A stretch of 64,000 nucleotides of DNA. It comes from Thiocystis violascens DSM 198 (lineage in GTDB: Bacteria; Pseudomonadota; Gammaproteobacteria; Chromatiales; Chromatiaceae). A program made the translations under genes and the position numbers. Shown one piece after another: positions 53,495 to 63,802 of the stretch. Within the stretch, counting starts at the first letter, position 1. Every line of letters begins with the position of its first letter. The notes below the pieces were generated by a model. That model was not told the origin of the DNA. It saw nothing but the letters and a program-made list of their open reading frames with translations, and made no database searches. Location of the stretch: the NCBI RefSeq assembly GCF_000227745.2, contig NC_018012.1:558001-622000 (forward strand). The letters run 5' to 3'.

Positions 53495-54985
53495 ATGCCC
53501 AAAACACTCCAAGACACCCTCCGCGCCCACATCGAATCCCACTACCCGGTTCTCTATCTCCTCACCTACGAAGAAGCCGAGGCCGACGCGCTGATCGCCG
53601 CCCTCGCCGACGACCGCAAGATCCTGGAATGGAACCTGGCGCGGGGCATGGTCGATTTCGTTACCAAGCGTCCGCTGATGGAGTGGTGCGATCTGGCCGC
53701 CGCGCTGGAGAACCTGCTTGATCAGGATCTCGACAACCATTTCATCGTGATCCGCGATGCCCATCTGGGGCTGCGCGATCAGCCGCTGGCGGTGGCGCGG
53801 CTCAAGGCGCTGGTCAGCCGCATCCTGGCCGATGACGAGGCGGCGGTGACGATCTTTTTGCTCTCGTCTCAATTGTTCGTGCCGCCGGAACTGGAAAAAT
53901 TCATCACCCTATTCGAGCTGCCGCTGCCGGACGAAACCCTGATCCGGTCGGTCGTCGCGGAGTACGCCGCCGCCTACGATCTGACGCTGGACGCGGACAC
54001 CCTGGGCAAGATGGCGCTGGCTCTGCAAGGCTTGACCCGCTACGAGATCGGCCAGTTGATCAATCGCGGCTATCAGCGCGACGGCAACATCGGGCTGGAA
54101 GACCTGGATCTGGTGCTGACCGAGAAGGCGCAGATCATCAAGAAGAGCGGCATTCTCGAAATGCTGACGGTGCGCGAACGGCTGGAGGACATCGGCGGGC
54201 TGGGCAAGCTGAAACCCTGGCTGCATCAAAAGGCGCGGGTGATGGCCGATTGGCCCGCCGCGCGCGCCTTCGGGGTCGAGCCGCCGAAAGGGGTGATGAT
54301 CGTCGGCATGCCCGGCTGCGGCAAATCGCTGACCGCCAAGGCGACCGCCGCGCTCTTCAATCTGCCGCTGCTCAAGCTCGACATGGGCTCGCTGATGGGC
54401 AAGTACGTCGGCGAGAGCGAGGGCAACATGCGCCGGGCGATTCAGGTCGCCGAGGCGGTCAGTCCCTGCGTGCTGTGGGTGGACGAGGTGGAAAAGGCGT
54501 TCGTCGGCATGGGCAGCGGCGGCGAGGGTTCGGAAGTGGCGACCCGGCTGTTCGGCTATTTCCTGACCTGGATGCAGGACAAGACCAAACAGGTGTTCGT
54601 GATCGCGACCGCCAACGACATCTCGGCGCTGCCGCCGGAACTGCTGCGCAAGGGCCGCTTCGACGAGATTTTCTATGTCGATTTTCCGAGCGAGGCCGAG
54701 CGGGTCGAGATTTTTCGGGTGCATCTGCAACGGCGCAAGCAACTGTCGGCACGGATTCAATTGGAACGCTTGGCCAAGGCGACGGCGGGCTATTCAGGCG
54801 CGGACATCGAGTCGGTGGTCAAGGAAGGCATCGAACAAGCCTTTGTCGAGGATTGCCCGACGCTGGAGACCGAACGCCTGTTGGGCGTGATCGGTAACAC
54901 ACATCCCTTGCGCGAGGTGATGAAGAAGAAAGTGCAGGAATACGCGGAGCGGTTCGCGGAGATGACGATCAAGCCGGCGTCGTGA
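53495..54985 (+). CDS. Ycf46-like AAA ATPase
   Basis: 496 residues from ATG 53495 ([22 protein letters not shown]). The N-terminal half is the divergent domain typical of Ycf46-type AAA proteins ([27 protein letters not shown]). The C-terminal half is a complete AAA module: Walker [14 protein letters not shown], Walker [12 protein letters not shown], arginine finger region [11 protein letters not shown], sensor 2 region [11 protein letters not shown]. The frame is open back to 53375 but that segment is AT-rich and unlike the family, so I place the start at 53495, where base composition also turns GC-rich. It is probably co-transcribed with paralogue B, whose disruption may affect it. Confidence 0.85.
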   Translation: MPKTLQDTLRAHIESHYPVLYLLTYEEAEADALIAALADDRKILEWNLARGMVDFVTKRPLMEWCDLAAALENLLDQDLDNHFIVIRDAHLGLRDQPLAVARLKALVSRILADDEAAVTIFLLSSQLFVPPELEKFITLFELPLPDETLIRSVVAEYAAAYDLTLDADTLGKMALALQGLTRYEIGQLINRGYQRDGNIGLEDLDLVLTEKAQIIKKSGILEMLTVRERLEDIGGLGKLKPWLHQKARVMADWPAARAFGVEPPKGVMIVGMPGCGKSLTAKATAALFNLPLLKLDMGSLMGKYVGESEGNMRRAIQVAEAVSPCVLWVDEVEKAFVGMGSGGEGSEVATRLFGYFLTWMQDKTKQVFVIATANDISALPPELLRKGRFDEIFYVDFPSEAERVEIFRVHLQRRKQLSARIQLERLAKATAGYSGADIESVVKEGIEQAFVEDCPTLETERLLGVIGNTHPLREVMKKKVQEYAERFAEMTIKPAS

Positions 54986-55065
54986 ACGGGGCAATCGCTC
55001 TGTCTTTTAAAAAAGCCAAGTCGCTTCGACGTGGGGTCGAGAATCAGGAAAAATGAGAAAATATC

Positions 55066-55260
55066 ATGTCTATTCGTCCTCCACCAACGACTTACACTTG
55101 TCCTGTTTGTCGATGGCGCAAGACGGTGTCCCCGAGAAGCGACGCTTTAGTGCCGGGCGACATTCTTTCTGTCTGCCCTGTTTGCGGTCATACGCCATTT
55201 GAAAGCCGTCTAGCGTCGAGATTATCTGTTCGAGAGGCTTTAGGTATCTGGTGCAAATGA
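55066..55260 (+). CDS. Small zinc-ribbon protein
   Basis: 64 residues. Two CPVC pairs (YTCPVCRWRKTVSPRSD and LSVCPVCGHTPFE) form a likely zinc ribbon. No strong ribosome binding site. It follows the AAA gene by 80 bases in the same direction, but no function can be assigned. Confidence 0.6.
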   Translation: MSIRPPPTTYTCPVCRWRKTVSPRSDALVPGDILSVCPVCGHTPFESRLASRLSVREALGIWCK

Positions 55261-55612
55261 ACTTCTTCGCGAGTTGTACGACCTGGGCGTAACTCACCTT
55301 TCCCTGGCAATCTGACCGTCCGTAATGGGCCGATGCCTTAAACATGCTCTTTACGTTCCTAGCGCCAAGACCTTTGTACGAAGCACGAGGCATTCCAACA
55401 TCAAATCACCCAAGCTTGAGCCTCTCAGACGCCGCACGACGACAGAATGACGCCCTATCGGTTGATCTTTGACGGCGCATGGCGGAGCATCAGGCATAGG
55501 AGCCTCTGCTGTCTTGTCGTCTCGCGCGCAGACACCCTGGCCTGAATGACTCAAGTGCTTTCCTGCACGGGATGTGCTTGAAGACTTGAAACCATCACCA
55601 GCAAGAAGACTC
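55261..55612. other. Intergenic region before hsdM
   Basis: About 350 bases with no gene I can support. It likely contains the promoter of the restriction-modification operon. Confidence 0.45.
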
Positions 55613-57169
55613 ATGACGATCAAGGACATCGAATCGCGTTTATGGAGCGCCGCTGACCAGCTCTGGGCCAACACCGGGCTGCGTCCCTCGCAGTTCTCGA
55701 CGCCCGTTCTGGGCCTCATCTTCCTGCGCCATGCCGAGCAGCGGTTTGTCGATGCACAGGCCGAACTCCAACAGGAGGGCGTGTCGCCCGCAAACGCCGA
55801 TAAGTACGACTACCAGGAGAAAGGTACCCTCTATCTGCCTGACAAGGCCCGCTTCTCGCATCTACTGGCGCTGCCGGAAGGCGAGAATGTCGGTCGTGCC
55901 GTGAACGACGCCATGTCTGCCATCGAAGCCGAGAACGAGGAGCTGCGCGGCGTCCTGCCACGCAACTACACCCTGCTCTCGAACCCCACGCTCATCGAGC
56001 TGCTGCGTCTGCTGGCACCGCTGAATCAAGCAGGTGATGCGTTCGGTGTCATCTACGAATACTTCCTGGGTGCCTTCGCGCTGGCGGAAGGGCAGAAAGG
56101 CGGTGTGTTCTTTACGCCCAAATCCCTGGTCGAACTCATCGTCGAGATCATCGAGCCCTACCACGGACGCATCTTTGATCCCGCCAGCGGCTCCGCTGGC
56201 ATGTTTGTGCAGAGTGCCGCCTTCGGCAAACGTCACCAGCGCAACGTGGCGTCCGAGATCAGCGTCTTCGGCACCGAGAAGGACGCCGAAACCGTCAAGC
56301 TCGCCAAGATGAACCTCGCGGTGCATGGTCTCTCGGGGGACATTCGCGTGGCGAATACCTACTACGAGAACCCGCACGACGCACTGGGTCGTTTCGACTT
56401 CGTGATGGCGAATCCGCCGTTCAACGTCAGTGGAGTGGACAAGGAACGCCTGAAAGGCGACAAACGCTTTCCCTTTGGGATTCCCACCACCGACAACGCC
56501 AACTATCTCTGGATTCAGCTCTTCTACAGCGCCCTCAACCCCATCGGACGCGCGGGCTTCGTAATGGCGAACTCCGCCAGCGATGCGCGCGGGGCCGAAC
56601 AGGAGATTCGTCGCAAGCTCCTGGACGACAAGGCCGTCGATGTGATGGTCGCGGTCGGTTCCAATATGTTCTACACCGTGACCTTGCCCTGTACGCTCTG
56701 GTTTCTGGACAAAAAGAAATTCCAGACGGCGCGTGCCAAGCAGGTGCTGTTCATCGATGCTCGCCATCTCTACCGCCAAGTCAATCGGGCATTGCGCAAG
56801 TGGAGCCCACGACAGATCGAGTATCTCGCCAACATCGCCCGGCTCTATCGTGGCGAAGCGCCCGAGTTCATGGCCGGACCAGACGAAGATTACCCCGGCA
56901 CCGATCCCGATCTGCGCGAGACCTTCCCGGAACTGGTCTATCAGGATGTCCCCGGACTCTGCAAAGTCGCCACGCTCGACGAGATTGCCGCGCAGGGCTG
57001 GTCGCTCAACCCAGGCCGCTACGTTGGCGTGGTGGCGGGCGAGTCCGTCAGTGACGAGGACTTCAAGGCGCAGTTTGAAGCGTGGAACGAGGAACTGGAG
57101 GCGTTGAATGCGCAAGCACTGGAACTGCAAACCCGCATTGCCGAGAATGCGGCCTTCTTACTCGATTGA
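55613..57169 (+). CDS. hsdM: Type I restriction-modification methyltransferase subunit
   Basis: 518 residues from ATG 55613. An N-terminal helical domain ([19 protein letters not shown]) is followed by the SAM-binding [12 protein letters not shown] and the N6-adenine methylase catalytic motif VMANPPFN. It methylates the target sequence chosen by HsdS and protects host DNA. The start is chosen by comparison with family N-termini; a frame extension to 55574 exists. The first gene of an hsdM-vapBC-hsdS-hsdR set. Confidence 0.94.
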   Translation: MTIKDIESRLWSAADQLWANTGLRPSQFSTPVLGLIFLRHAEQRFVDAQAELQQEGVSPANADKYDYQEKGTLYLPDKARFSHLLALPEGENVGRAVNDAMSAIEAENEELRGVLPRNYTLLSNPTLIELLRLLAPLNQAGDAFGVIYEYFLGAFALAEGQKGGVFFTPKSLVELIVEIIEPYHGRIFDPASGSAGMFVQSAAFGKRHQRNVASEISVFGTEKDAETVKLAKMNLAVHGLSGDIRVANTYYENPHDALGRFDFVMANPPFNVSGVDKERLKGDKRFPFGIPTTDNANYLWIQLFYSALNPIGRAGFVMANSASDARGAEQEIRRKLLDDKAVDVMVAVGSNMFYTVTLPCTLWFLDKKKFQTARAKQVLFIDARHLYRQVNRALRKWSPRQIEYLANIARLYRGEAPEFMAGPDEDYPGTDPDLRETFPELVYQDVPGLCKVATLDEIAAQGWSLNPGRYVGVVAGESVSDEDFKAQFEAWNEELEALNAQALELQTRIAENAAFLLD

Positions 57170-57184
57170 GCCGAGGCATCCAGG

Positions 57185-57412
57185 ATGAATACCCTGATCG
57201 AAACTGCGCTACTCGACAGGCTGCGTACCCTTGATGAAGACCATCAAGCCGAAGTCCTGGACTTCGTGGAGTTCATTGCGACGCGCCAAGCCCATGCACA
57301 CCGGACGCTGATCGACCCCGCCCGTGACTTTCCACGATTCACGGGTACCGAGCCGATCACCGAGGAGAGCGTCGCCTTTCAGCGGCAGATTCGGGATACG
57401 GAATGGCGATGA
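57185..57412 (+). CDS. Antitoxin of a VapBC-type pair (DUF2281-like)
   Basis: 75 residues, 15 bases after hsdM. LIETALLDRLRTLDEDHQAEVLDFVEFIA is the DUF2281-type helical segment, and the C-terminus is acidic and probably disordered, as for antitoxins that block a PIN toxin. Its stop overlaps the toxin start as ATGA. Confidence 0.82.
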   Translation: MNTLIETALLDRLRTLDEDHQAEVLDFVEFIATRQAHAHRTLIDPARDFPRFTGTEPITEESVAFQRQIRDTEWR

Positions 57413-57774
57413 ACTATCTCCTCGATACCAATATCCTGATTGACATTCATGCTGGCAAAACGATGGTTGGGATCGAAGCCGGTTATTACGCTTACTCGGT
57501 GATCAGCGAAATCGAACTGCTGTCTTGGTCGAACATCACGCCGACCCAGGAACGAGAGTTACGCTGGCTGTTGAACCAATTTCAGCGCGTGGATCTGAAC
57601 GCCGCCGTGTGCGAAGCAGCCATCCGCTTGCGTCGAGACTGTCAGTTGAAAGTCCCCGACGCCATCATCGCCGCCAGTGCGGCCACACAGAATGCGGTCT
57701 TGCTGACCAACGACCGGCAATTGCTGGGCGTTGCCGGGTTACGCAGTCAGTCGGTGGAAATCCAGCATGGATAA
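57409..57774 (+). CDS. PIN-domain toxin (VapC-type ribonuclease)
   Basis: 121 residues from ATG 57409 (an ATG two codons earlier is equally in frame). PIN acidic residues are visible: Asp in YLLDTNILIDIHAG, Glu in SVISEIELLS, Asp in LKVPDAIIAASA, and Asp in VLLTNDRQL. It is a predicted ribonuclease held in check by the preceding antitoxin. The location between hsdM and hsdS means loss of the operon could free the toxin. Confidence 0.87.
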   Translation: MNYLLDTNILIDIHAGKTMVGIEAGYYAYSVISEIELLSWSNITPTQERELRWLLNQFQRVDLNAAVCEAAIRLRRDCQLKVPDAIIAASAATQNAVLLTNDRQLLGVAGLRSQSVEIQHG

Positions 57775-57816
57775 ACGAGAGGCTATTGTGTGGGATGTTG
57801 TGGAGATTTTGGAGAT

Positions 57817-59082
57817 ATGAGTGGCTTAGGGAGAGAGTGGCGTGAGTGTAAGTTAGACGATCTAGGTTCAGTTGGGCGAGGCAAGTCAAGGCACCGCCCA
57901 CGCAATGACACATCACTTTACGGCGGGAAGTATCCGTTCGTTCAAACAGGTGATGTTAAGGAAGCAGAGTTTCGTCTTACAAAATACTCGCAGACATATA
58001 ACGAAAAAGGGTTGGCCCAGAGTAAACTTTGGGAACCCGGAACACTGTGTATTACAATCGCTGCAAATATAGCTGACACCGCGATACTTGGAATTCCTGC
58101 TTGCTTTCCAGATAGTGTTGTCGGGTTCGTCGCAGATCAGAATAAAGCAGACGTAAGATTTATCAAGTATTCCATTGATACTCTCAAGCTGGAAATGCAA
58201 GGAGCCTCGCGTGGCACAACTCAGGATAATTTAAGTGTAGATAAGCTAATCACTTTTAATTTTCGCGTTCCTCCCCTCCCTATCCAACACCGCATCGCTG
58301 ACATCCTCTCCGCCTACGACGACCTGATCGAGAACAACCAGCGACGCATCCAGATTCTGGAGAACATGGCGCGGTCGCTCTATCGCGAATGGTTCGTCGA
58401 GTTTCGATTTCCAGGACATGAGAACGTCAAGTTTGTTGATTCTCCGCTCGGGAAGATTCCAGAAGGGTGGGAGATTGGCCCCATGGAATCTGTTTGTGAC
58501 CGAATAACTGACGGTGCACATCATAGCCCAAAGACTCAAGAACTAGGTTATCCAATGGCATCAGTAAAAGATATGCACGATTGGGGAATCAACATCGAAT
58601 CTTGCCGCAAGATCAGCGAGGAGGATTTTAAGGAACTAGAAAGAAATGATTCAACGATGCGAAAAAATGATGTTTTGATAGCAAAAGATGGAAGCTATCT
58701 TAAGCATTGCTTTGTTGTCGAGGAAGACATGCAGGTTGCGCTATTATCTTCAATTGCGATATTGCGTCCAAATCACCGATTTAAGCCGCATTTGCTGGCT
58801 ATTATGCTTAGAGACCCAGATGTTAAGTTGCGCATGAAGGGGTACGTTTCCGGCGCTGCATTGCCCCGAATAATTTTAAAAGAATTTCGGCATTTCAATA
58901 TATTGATGCCGCCTATAAATTTGCAGGAACATTGGTCAAGACTCTGCGAGCCGATGCTTGAAATGTGTTGGCGTTTGATAGCCAAAAATCAAAACCTCCG
59001 CCGCACCCGCGACCTCCTGCTTCCACGCCTACTCTCCGGTCAACTCGATGTCTCGACGCTTCCCGAGGAAACCATCCCATGA
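57817..59082 (+). CDS. hsdS: Type I restriction-modification specificity subunit
   Basis: 421 residues from ATG 57817 (GGAG upstream). Two target-recognition domains are each followed by a conserved helical region: first RVPPLPIQHRIADILSAYDDLIENNQRR, second LMPPINLQEHW ... NQNLRRTRDLLLPRLLSGQL. The recognition domains are AT-richer than the conserved parts, common for hsdS, reflecting domain exchange. Stop overlaps the hsdR start by 4 bases. Confidence 0.92.
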   Translation: MSGLGREWRECKLDDLGSVGRGKSRHRPRNDTSLYGGKYPFVQTGDVKEAEFRLTKYSQTYNEKGLAQSKLWEPGTLCITIAANIADTAILGIPACFPDSVVGFVADQNKADVRFIKYSIDTLKLEMQGASRGTTQDNLSVDKLITFNFRVPPLPIQHRIADILSAYDDLIENNQRRIQILENMARSLYREWFVEFRFPGHENVKFVDSPLGKIPEGWEIGPMESVCDRITDGAHHSPKTQELGYPMASVKDMHDWGINIESCRKISEEDFKELERNDSTMRKNDVLIAKDGSYLKHCFVVEEDMQVALLSSIAILRPNHRFKPHLLAIMLRDPDVKLRMKGYVSGAALPRIILKEFRHFNILMPPINLQEHWSRLCEPMLEMCWRLIAKNQNLRRTRDLLLPRLLSGQLDVSTLPEETIP

Positions 59083-62000
59083 GCTTCCGCTCGCCGTCCG
59101 GTCATTACTCGGAAGATACGCTCGTTGAACAACCCGCCATCGCCTTGTTCGATGAACTCGGTTGGACCACGGCGAACCTCTACCATGAAACCTTTGGTGT
59201 CTCCGGTACGGAAGGACGCGAGTCCGAACATGAAGTCATCCTGCCCCGCAGACTCAAGGCCGCGCTCGAACGGCTGAATCCGGAGCTTCCGCCCGACGCA
59301 CTCGACGCGGCGATGACCGAGATCACCCGCGACCGCTCCACGCTCAACCCGACCGTTGCTAACCGCGAGTTCTACCGCCTGCTCAAGCACGGCGTACCCG
59401 TCACCTACCGCGATGCAGACGGGCAAACCGCGACGGATGACGTGCGGGTCATCGACTGGTCCGATCCCAGTCAGAACGACTTCTTTCTCGCCTCGCAGTT
59501 CTGGATCTCCGGCGATCTCTACCGTCGCCGCGCCGACCTGATCGGTTTCGTCAACGGCATCCCGCTCGTCTTCATCGAACTGAAGGCGTCGCACAAACAT
59601 CTGAAGAACGCCTACAGCGACAATCTGCGCGACTACCGCGACACCATTCCGCAAGTCTTCATCCCCAACGCCTTCATCCTGCTATCGAACGGCAGTCACA
59701 CGCGCATCGGCAGTCTTAGCGCGGCCTGGGAGCATTGCTTTGAATGGAAGCGTATCAACGATGAAGGCGAGACCGGCCTCGTCTCGCTCGAAACCGCCTT
59801 ACGCGGTCTGTGCGAGCAGACCCGCTTGCTGGACTACGTGGAAAACTTCACGCTCTTCGAGGAGGTGAGCGGCGGCTTGGTGAAGAAGATCGCCAAGAAC
59901 CACCAGTTCCTGGGCGTCAACAAGGTCTACGCCAGGATCGTGCTGCTGCGCGACCAGCAGGGACGCCTGGGCGTCTTCTGGCACACCCAAGGCAGCGGCA
60001 AGAGTCTGTCCATGGCCTTCCTCACCCAGAAGGTGTTGCGCCGGCTGCTTGGTCAATGGACGTTTGTCGTCGTCACCGACCGGGACGAACTGGACACCCA
60101 GCTTTACAAGACCTTCGTTGCCACTGGCGCTTTCACTGGAACCGAGGCGCATGCCCGCAACGGTCAGCATCTCAAGCAACTGTTGACCGAAGATCACCGT
60201 TACGTCTTTACCCTGATCCAGAAATTCCACACCAAGCACGGCGAAGCCTATCCATTGCTCTCGGAACGCCACGACATCATCGTCATCACCGACGAAGCGC
60301 ACCGCAGCCAGTACGACACCTTTGCGCTCAACATGCGCACGGCGCTGCCGAATGCCGCGTTTTTGGGCTTCACCGGCACCCCGCTGATCAGCGGCGAAGA
60401 AGAGAAGACCCGTGAGGTCTTCGGCGATTACGTGTCGGTCTATGACTTCCTGCGCTCCATCGCCGATGGCGCCACGGTGCCGCTCTATTACGAGAACCGC
60501 ATCCCCGAGCTGCAACTGACCAACGACAACCTCAACGAAGACATGGCGGCGCTGCTCGAAGCCGCCGAGCTGGATGAGGAACAGGAGCGACTGCTGGAAC
60601 GCCAGTTTGCGCGCGAGTATCACCTCATTACCCGTGAGGACCGCCTGGAAGCGATTGCCGAGGATCTGGTGAAGCACTTCACCGGACGTGGCTATCGCGG
60701 CAAGGCCATGATGGTCTGCATCGATAAGGCGACGGCGGTGCGGATGTATGACAAGGTACGCGCGCACTGGCAGGCATATCTGGCGACATTGAAGGTGACG
60801 CTGGCCAGTCAGACGGCCATCGCGGAGCAGGCCGCCGCCTATACGACCGGCGATCTGGTCGCGCCGGAACGCCTAGCGAACGACGGGTCGGCTGAACAGG
60901 CCGCACTCGCCGAGAAGATCGCCTACATGGACTCGACCGACATGGCGGTCATCGTCTCGCAGGCACAGAACGAAGTAGCGGATCTTAAGGCCAAGGGCTT
61001 GGACATCGCGCCGCATCGTCAGCGTCTGGTCAACGAGGATCTGGACGCCGCCTTCAAGGACGAGACCAACCCATTGCGACTGGTGTTTGTCTGTGCGATG
61101 TGGATCACCGGCTTCGATGTGCCGTCCTGCTCGACGATCTATCTCGACAAGCCGATGAAGAACCACACGCTCATGCAGACCATCGCCCGCGCGAATCGGG
61201 TCGCACCGGGCAAAACCGCCGGGCTGATCGTTGATTACGTCGGCATCTTCCGCAGCTTGCAGAAGGCGCTGGCGATTTATGCCCGACAGGGTGGCGGCGG
61301 CGGGGAACTGCCGATCAAGAACAAGCAGGCGCTGGTGGACGGCTTAAGCGAAGCACTCATCGAGGCCCGCGCCTTCTGTCAGACCCACGGGATTGATCTC
61401 GACGCCATCCGCCAAGCAGAAGGCTTCGCCCGGATTGGCAAGCTCGACGATGCCGTGGAAGCCTTGCTGGTGAGCGATGACGTTCGCAAGCGGTATCTGT
61501 CTCTCGCCAGTCGTGCCGCGCGCATCTACAAGGCCATCCTCCCCGACCCCGAGGCAAAGACCTTTGCGCCTGATACGGTGCTCCTCGCGGTGATTGCCAG
61601 CAAGATCCGCTCGCTCTCGCCAAAGGCGGACATCAGCGATGTGATGGACGACGTGGAAGCACTGCTCAACGACTCCATCGCCACTGAACCCTATCGGATC
61701 GAAGCCCAAGCGACCCCCGCACCACTGATTGATCTGTCGCAGATCGACTTCGAGAAATTGGCGAAGGAGTTTGCAACCCAACGTAAACGCACCGAAGCGC
61801 AGAAGCTCCAGGCCATTCTGGCGAAGAAGATTGATCAGATGCTGCGTGAGAACCGCTCCCGTCTCGACTTCCTGGAGAAGTTTCAGCAGATGATCGCGGA
61901 GTACAACGCGGGCAGTCAGAACATCGAGGCGTTCTTCGCCAAGCTGGTGACGTTTGCGCAGAGCCTTTCCGAAGAAGATCAACGCGGCATGGCGGAACGC

Positions 62001-62318
62001 CTGACAGCGGAAGAACTAGCGATCTTCGACATCCTGACCAAACCCGAACCCGAGCTGTCGCCGTCAGAGCGCGAGGCGGTCAAGAAGGTGGCAAGGACAC
62101 TGTTGGAGACGCTGAAGCGCGAGAAGCTGGTATTAGACTGGCGGGAGAAACAACAGGCGCGAGCGGCAGTGAGGAAGACCATCACCCGCACCTTCTCTCA
62201 AACCTTGCCCGAGTCCTACAGCCCGGAGCTACGCGCGGTGAAATCGGATCTGGCCTACTGCCATATCTTCGATAGCTATGTCGATGGCCGTCATAGCATC
62301 TATGTTCAGGCGGCTTAG
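59079..62318 (+). CDS. hsdR: Type I restriction endonuclease subunit R
   Basis: 1079 residues from ATG 59079. An N-terminal nuclease domain has DLIGFVNGIPLVFIELK (PD-ExK type), then a superfamily 2 motor with Walker A FWHTQGSGKSLSMAFLTQK, DEAH box VITDEAHRSQ, motif III FLGFTGTPL, and motif VI QTIARANRV. A helical C-terminus contacts HsdM. It translocates and cuts unmethylated DNA. Full length, with no visible break. Confidence 0.95.
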   Translation: MSFRSPSGHYSEDTLVEQPAIALFDELGWTTANLYHETFGVSGTEGRESEHEVILPRRLKAALERLNPELPPDALDAAMTEITRDRSTLNPTVANREFYRLLKHGVPVTYRDADGQTATDDVRVIDWSDPSQNDFFLASQFWISGDLYRRRADLIGFVNGIPLVFIELKASHKHLKNAYSDNLRDYRDTIPQVFIPNAFILLSNGSHTRIGSLSAAWEHCFEWKRINDEGETGLVSLETALRGLCEQTRLLDYVENFTLFEEVSGGLVKKIAKNHQFLGVNKVYARIVLLRDQQGRLGVFWHTQGSGKSLSMAFLTQKVLRRLLGQWTFVVVTDRDELDTQLYKTFVATGAFTGTEAHARNGQHLKQLLTEDHRYVFTLIQKFHTKHGEAYPLLSERHDIIVITDEAHRSQYDTFALNMRTALPNAAFLGFTGTPLISGEEEKTREVFGDYVSVYDFLRSIADGATVPLYYENRIPELQLTNDNLNEDMAALLEAAELDEEQERLLERQFAREYHLITREDRLEAIAEDLVKHFTGRGYRGKAMMVCIDKATAVRMYDKVRAHWQAYLATLKVTLASQTAIAEQAAAYTTGDLVAPERLANDGSAEQAALAEKIAYMDSTDMAVIVSQAQNEVADLKAKGLDIAPHRQRLVNEDLDAAFKDETNPLRLVFVCAMWITGFDVPSCSTIYLDKPMKNHTLMQTIARANRVAPGKTAGLIVDYVGIFRSLQKALAIYARQGGGGGELPIKNKQALVDGLSEALIEARAFCQTHGIDLDAIRQAEGFARIGKLDDAVEALLVSDDVRKRYLSLASRAARIYKAILPDPEAKTFAPDTVLLAVIASKIRSLSPKADISDVMDDVEALLNDSIATEPYRIEAQATPAPLIDLSQIDFEKLAKEFATQRKRTEAQKLQAILAKKIDQMLRENRSRLDFLEKFQQMIAEYNAGSQNIEAFFAKLVTFAQSLSEEDQRGMAERLTAEELAIFDILTKPEPELSPSEREAVKKVARTLLETLKREKLVLDWREKQQARAAVRKTITRTFSQTLPESYSPELRAVKSDLAYCHIFDSYVDGRHSIYVQAA

Positions 62319-63257
62319 CCGTCAAAGCACGGCGTTTTGATGTCAAATCGTTGTGCGTCAGGGCATTCGTGGCGATGATAACAAGGCGATTTCTAAACAA
62401 TTCGTGTGAATCGACACGCTGCCCCCTATAACGCTCATCCCGCTTGAGATGCCCGACGCTGGTTACTGACATTGAATCTGATTCGCGCTAAGGCGTGAAT
62501 CAGTCGACCATGGAACGATCGCAGCCCGGCGCAAAAAAGGCCATACAGGCTTAGCTTTACGCATCTCACAGTTATACGGACTTGGCTTTTACACTTGCGA
62601 TGAAAGGGCTTACGGAATCGGGGTCACTTCGGCCAAAAGCAAACGACTCACTGAGGATGCAGCTCCAGATGATACGGATTATCACTGTGGATCTCGCGGA
62701 TGAACATCTGAACCTCGCCAAGTCAAGCACAAGTTGACGCTTCTGTGCCGGTGGAAATTTTCAGCAGGTTCTCAAAATTGACTAGGATCAGAATCTGGGT
62801 TGCAGCCATGCGTCAAGGTGCCCGAAGATGCGAAATGAATTACGGACTGTGGATACAAGCTAGGCTTCGCGACAACCAACATCGGCCACAAAGATTTGCT
62901 TGCATTCTCTGTGGGGATTTCCGTAGAATCTCTCCCGGACGTGTCGATAGACGACCACGCCAATGAAAGCTTGGGACATACCCTAAGCTACATATGCCGC
63001 CGCCTCCGCGTGGCCAAATAGATCAATCCTTAGTTCTAAACTAAGGTGTCAAATTGCCGAAGTAGTTAACTTCGCGCACATCAGTTCAGAGCCCATCGCG
63101 CTTCCCGTGATGTGAATTTGCTCTCTCTAGTCCATCCATAAATCTCCTCATTTTCAGATTTTGCGTTCAAACACGCGAAGCGATGTTTCGCGTACACATT
63201 AATTTCCGCTGCTGGCCATGAGTCGCCAGTCGCGGTGTACATCAGGAGACCAACGAG
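62319..63257. other. Long gap without convincing genes
   Basis: Over 900 bases. Small frames are present (for example 62745-62966) but their sequences show no motif and no good start. A palindrome sits at 63028-63046. The gap may hold promoter elements for the AlpA-type gene or a decayed gene. Confidence 0.5.
63028..63046. repeat. Short perfect palindrome
   Basis: CCTTAGTT and AACTAAGG are separated by CTA. No T-tract follows, so an operator or protein-binding site is as likely as a terminator. It lies about 210 bases before the AlpA-type regulator gene. Confidence 0.5.
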
Positions 63258-63485
63258 GTGAACGAAGACTATTCACTCATGCGACTGCCGACACTTAAAT
63301 TGTTCACAGGATTGGGACGATCCAGTATCTGGGCACGTCTAAACCCCCAAGCACCACAGTACGATCCGTCGTTTCCGAAACCCATTCGACTGTCGGCCAG
63401 TGGCCGAGGAGCTGTCGCATGGATTCGATCAGAAGTGGTGGCATGGGTCAAACACAGAGCTGATCTGAGCCGTGACAACAATTAA
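63258..63485 (+). CDS. AlpA-type excisionase/regulator
   Basis: 75 residues from GTG 63258 (AGGAG upstream; ATG 63279 is an alternative). RLPTLKLFTGLGRSSIWARL and FPKPIRLSASGRGAVAWIRSEVVAWVKHRAD form the MerR-like winged helix of the AlpA/P4-Vis family, which controls integrase genes of prophages and islands. An integrase is therefore expected nearby, most likely past the window end. Confidence 0.87.
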   Translation: MNEDYSLMRLPTLKLFTGLGRSSIWARLNPQAPQYDPSFPKPIRLSASGRGAVAWIRSEVVAWVKHRADLSRDNN

Positions 63486-63802
63486 CAACCGTGGCGATCA
63501 AACTTGACTGGCGCTAAGTCAGTACAAGCAGACGCAGGCATTTTTCTCGGTAGGTCTAGCAAATCGACTGCTCATGTCAAAGCAGTCGAGGAGATTTTCA
63601 TGGCCATTTTATTGGTTTTTATGTGATTTGAATTGATATTAGCACTAGCTTGACATGGCTAGATTTAGTGAAGGCCAATCAGCGATGGTTCCACAAGAAC
63701 AATCGCTGATGCCTAAAGATTATGGCGTAAAACGCCAATTAATGAAGAGCAAGAGACTTACGCACATGAACAACCGTAAACAAAATCGATCAGGAGTAAA
63801 CG
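63486..63802. other. Intergenic region after the AlpA-type gene
   Basis: About 317 bases, AT-rich, no gene supported. It should contain the promoter of the gene at 63803. Confidence 0.45.

Noticed and set aside
55070..55393. 107-residue frame on the minus strand
   Set aside because: It overlaps the zinc-ribbon frame, whose paired CPVC motifs are more convincing; no family features were seen in it.
62745..62966. 73-residue frame on the plus strand
   Set aside because: No motif, poor start, Arg-rich random composition.
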